From assembly GCA_026989995.1 (NCBI GenBank), contig JALSIO010000025.1:1-6703 (forward strand): a DNA stretch of 6,703 nucleotides, in the 5' to 3' direction. A program made the translations under genes and the position numbers. The stretch comes from Myxococcales bacterium. GTDB lineage: Bacteria > Myxococcota_A > UBA9160 > JALSIO01. The stretch's first letter is position 1; every line of letters begins with the position of its first letter. This document shows positions 5,331 through 6,703 of the stretch, piece after piece. The notes under the pieces are model-generated. The model did no database searches. It saw nothing but the letters and a program-made list of their open reading frames with translations, and was not told where the DNA came from.

Positions 5331-6703
5331 TGGCCGCTCCCGCCATCGACCGGTACCTGGCGGAGCTGCCCGCGGCCGAGCTCGATCCCAGCCTCGGCGC
5401 CGCGGGGGTGGTGGGTGCGGTCCGGCGCTACCTCGACGACGTCCACGGCTACCTCTTCGAGCGCATGGCGTCGGGTGCCTCCGGGCAGGAGATCAACGAG
5501 GAACACTCCGATGCCGTCGACCGCCTCCTCCGGCGGCTCTTCGCGCTGGCGGAACAGGAGTTCTACGCCGGCGGGGAGGAGTACGGGCATCGGCTCGCGG
5601 TGGTGGCGGTGGGCGGCTACGCCCGGCGGGAGATGTCGCTGCGCTCGGACGTCGACCTTCTCTTCCTCCACCCCGGCCGGGTCGATCCCTACGTCTCGCG
5701 GGTGAGTGAGCGCCTGCAGTACTGGCTCTGGGATGGCGGCCTGCCGCTGGGTGCAGCGACACGGACGCCGCGGGACTCCCTGGCCCTGGCCCGACGCGAC
5801 CTCACGGTGGCCACGGCCCTGCTCGACGCCCGCTTCCTGGTGGGCGACGTGGACCTCTTCCACGAGTTCCGGGAGGCCGTTCGCCGCGATGTGGCCCGCG
5901 ATGCGCGCGGATTCGTGGAGCGGCTTCTGCGCGGTTGGCGTGAACGCCACGAGAAGTTCGGCGATTCGCTCTACCTCCTGCAGCCCAACCTGAAGGAGGG
6001 CGCCGGGGGACTGCGCGACTACCACACGGCCCACTGGATCACCTGTGCGGCCCACCCCTCCGTGCGCGGCCTCGCAGACTTCCTCCACTTCGGCCTGCTC
6101 ACCGAGTCGGAGATGGCAGAGCTCCGGGCCGGGCTCGACTTCCTGTGGCGGGTGAGAAACCAGCTCCACCGCATCGCGAGCCACAAGACCGACCAGATGA
6201 GCTTCGAGCTGCAGGAGCAGCTCGCGGAAGTGCTCGGCTACGCCGAGCGGCCCGGTCCCGAGCTCCCGGTGGAGCGCTTCATGCAGGCCTACTACCGCCA
6301 CGCCCGGGCGGTCGAGACCTTCTCCGAGATCGTGATCGAGCAGAGTGCCGCCCGGGCCCGCGGCGGGCGCCGCCCGGTGGCGCGCCCCCTCGAGGGTGGC
6401 TTTCGCCGGGCCGGTGACCAGCTCGAGATTCCCCACGCGGCCTTCCTTCGGGAGCAGCCGCTCCGCCTCCTCGAGGCCTTCCTCGTGGCCGGCCGTCACG
6501 ACCTCGAGCTCTCCCGCACCGCGAGGCGGCTGATCCGCGAGAACCTCGACCTCGTCGACGACCGCTTCCGCGGCGATCCGGAGGCCTCGCGGCTCTTCCA
6601 GGAGATCCTCGCCGCCGAGCAGCGGGTCACCCGCAACCTCCTGGTGATGAACGAGGTCGGTCTGCTCGGCCGCTACCTCCCCGAGTGGGAGCACATCGTG
6701 TGC
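5330..6703 (+). CDS. glnD: PII uridylyltransferase / uridylyl-removing enzyme GlnD, 5' part (runs off the right edge)
   Basis: The frame is open from ATG 5330 to the last base, giving the first 458 residues of a protein usually near 850-950. GlnD is the cytoplasmic nitrogen sensor: with low glutamine it uridylylates PII (GlnB/GlnK), and with high glutamine it removes UMP. The nucleotidyltransferase domain is visible: VGGYARRE (G95-G96-Y97 on) and the metal-binding pair D107 and D109 in SDVDLLFL. Further family blocks are LQPNLKEGAGGLRDYH (about 218-233), WRVRNQLHRIASHKTDQ, and at the edge LLVMNEVGLLGRYLPEW, which leads into the HD hydrolase domain. The HD residues and the C-terminal ACT domains lie outside, so completeness cannot be judged. 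ATG 5330 overlaps the amidase stop by one base and has GGAGG at 5318-5322, 7 bases upstream. A GTG at 5327 in the same frame is possible but sits too close to that site. Confidence 0.96.
   Translation, partial: MAAPAIDRYLAELPAAELDPSLGAAGVVGAVRRYLDDVHGYLFERMASGASGQEINEEHSDAVDRLLRRLFALAEQEFYAGGEEYGHRLAVVAVGGYARREMSLRSDVDLLFLHPGRVDPYVSRVSERLQYWLWDGGLPLGAATRTPRDSLALARRDLTVATALLDARFLVGDVDLFHEFREAVRRDVARDARGFVERLLRGWRERHEKFGDSLYLLQPNLKEGAGGLRDYHTAHWITCAAHPSVRGLADFLHFGLLTESEMAELRAGLDFLWRVRNQLHRIASHKTDQMSFELQEQLAEVLGYAERPGPELPVERFMQAYYRHARAVETFSEIVIEQSAARARGGRRPVARPLEGGFRRAGDQLEIPHAAFLREQPLRLLEAFLVAGRHDLELSRTARRLIRENLDLVDDRFRGDPEASRLFQEILAAEQRVTRNLLVMNEVGLLGRYLPEWEHIVC

Noticed and set aside
5279..6694. 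A 471-codon minus-strand open frame opposite glnD
   Set aside because: It is antisense to the clear GlnD frame, and its translation resembles no known family.
1..6703. Terminators, RNA genes, CRISPR, insertion elements or phage genes
   Set aside because: Coding is practically continuous, and I saw no T-tract hairpins, tandem repeats, terminal inverted repeats or tRNA-like folds; short GC-rich palindromes are expected by chance.

Overview
The window is a very GC-rich (by eye around 70% or more), gapless piece of bacterial chromosome with all six genes on the + strand. In order they are: the 3' end of an IHF/HU-family gene (probably ihfB), lapA, a lapB-like TPR gene, mutS, a periplasmic N-acetylmuramoyl-L-alanine amidase with an AMIN domain, and the 5' two-fifths to half of glnD, which runs off the right edge. 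An IHF subunit beside lapA/lapB, an LPS-type envelope system and GlnD point to a Gram-negative proteobacterium in the broad sense. The order mutS - AMIN amidase - glnD, and the style of the amidase, look more like deltaproteobacterial lineages (Desulfobacterota/Myxococcota in newer taxonomy) than Gammaproteobacteria. That placement is inference and needs a phylogeny.

Layout: 1-123 ihfB C-terminus; 137-490 lapA; 494-1519 lapB-like; 1516-4173 mutS; 4170-5330 amidase; 5330 to past 6703 glnD. The gaps are 13 and 3 bases, followed by overlaps of 4, 4 and 1 bases. Only about 16 bases are intergenic. I see no room for internal intergenic promoters or terminators and no RNA gene, insertion sequence, CRISPR array or obvious repeat. 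Four of the five visible starts are GTG and all five visible stops are TGA, so the genes are probably co-transcribed and translationally coupled.

The genes cover nucleoid architecture (IHF), control of LPS synthesis (LapA/LapB), mismatch repair (MutS), septal or envelope peptidoglycan cleavage (amidase) and nitrogen sensing through PII (GlnD). Most look intact and ordinary. The clear oddity is the LapB-like protein. Its TPR core has a stretch very close to E. coli LapB, but it has no N-terminal membrane anchor, no C-terminal rubredoxin-like zinc ribbon and no cysteine at all. It also lies in the same frame as the preceding membrane protein gene lapA, separated by one TGA and one sense codon. 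I found no evidence of an exotic new system. The LapA/LapB arrangement is the part most worth a second look.
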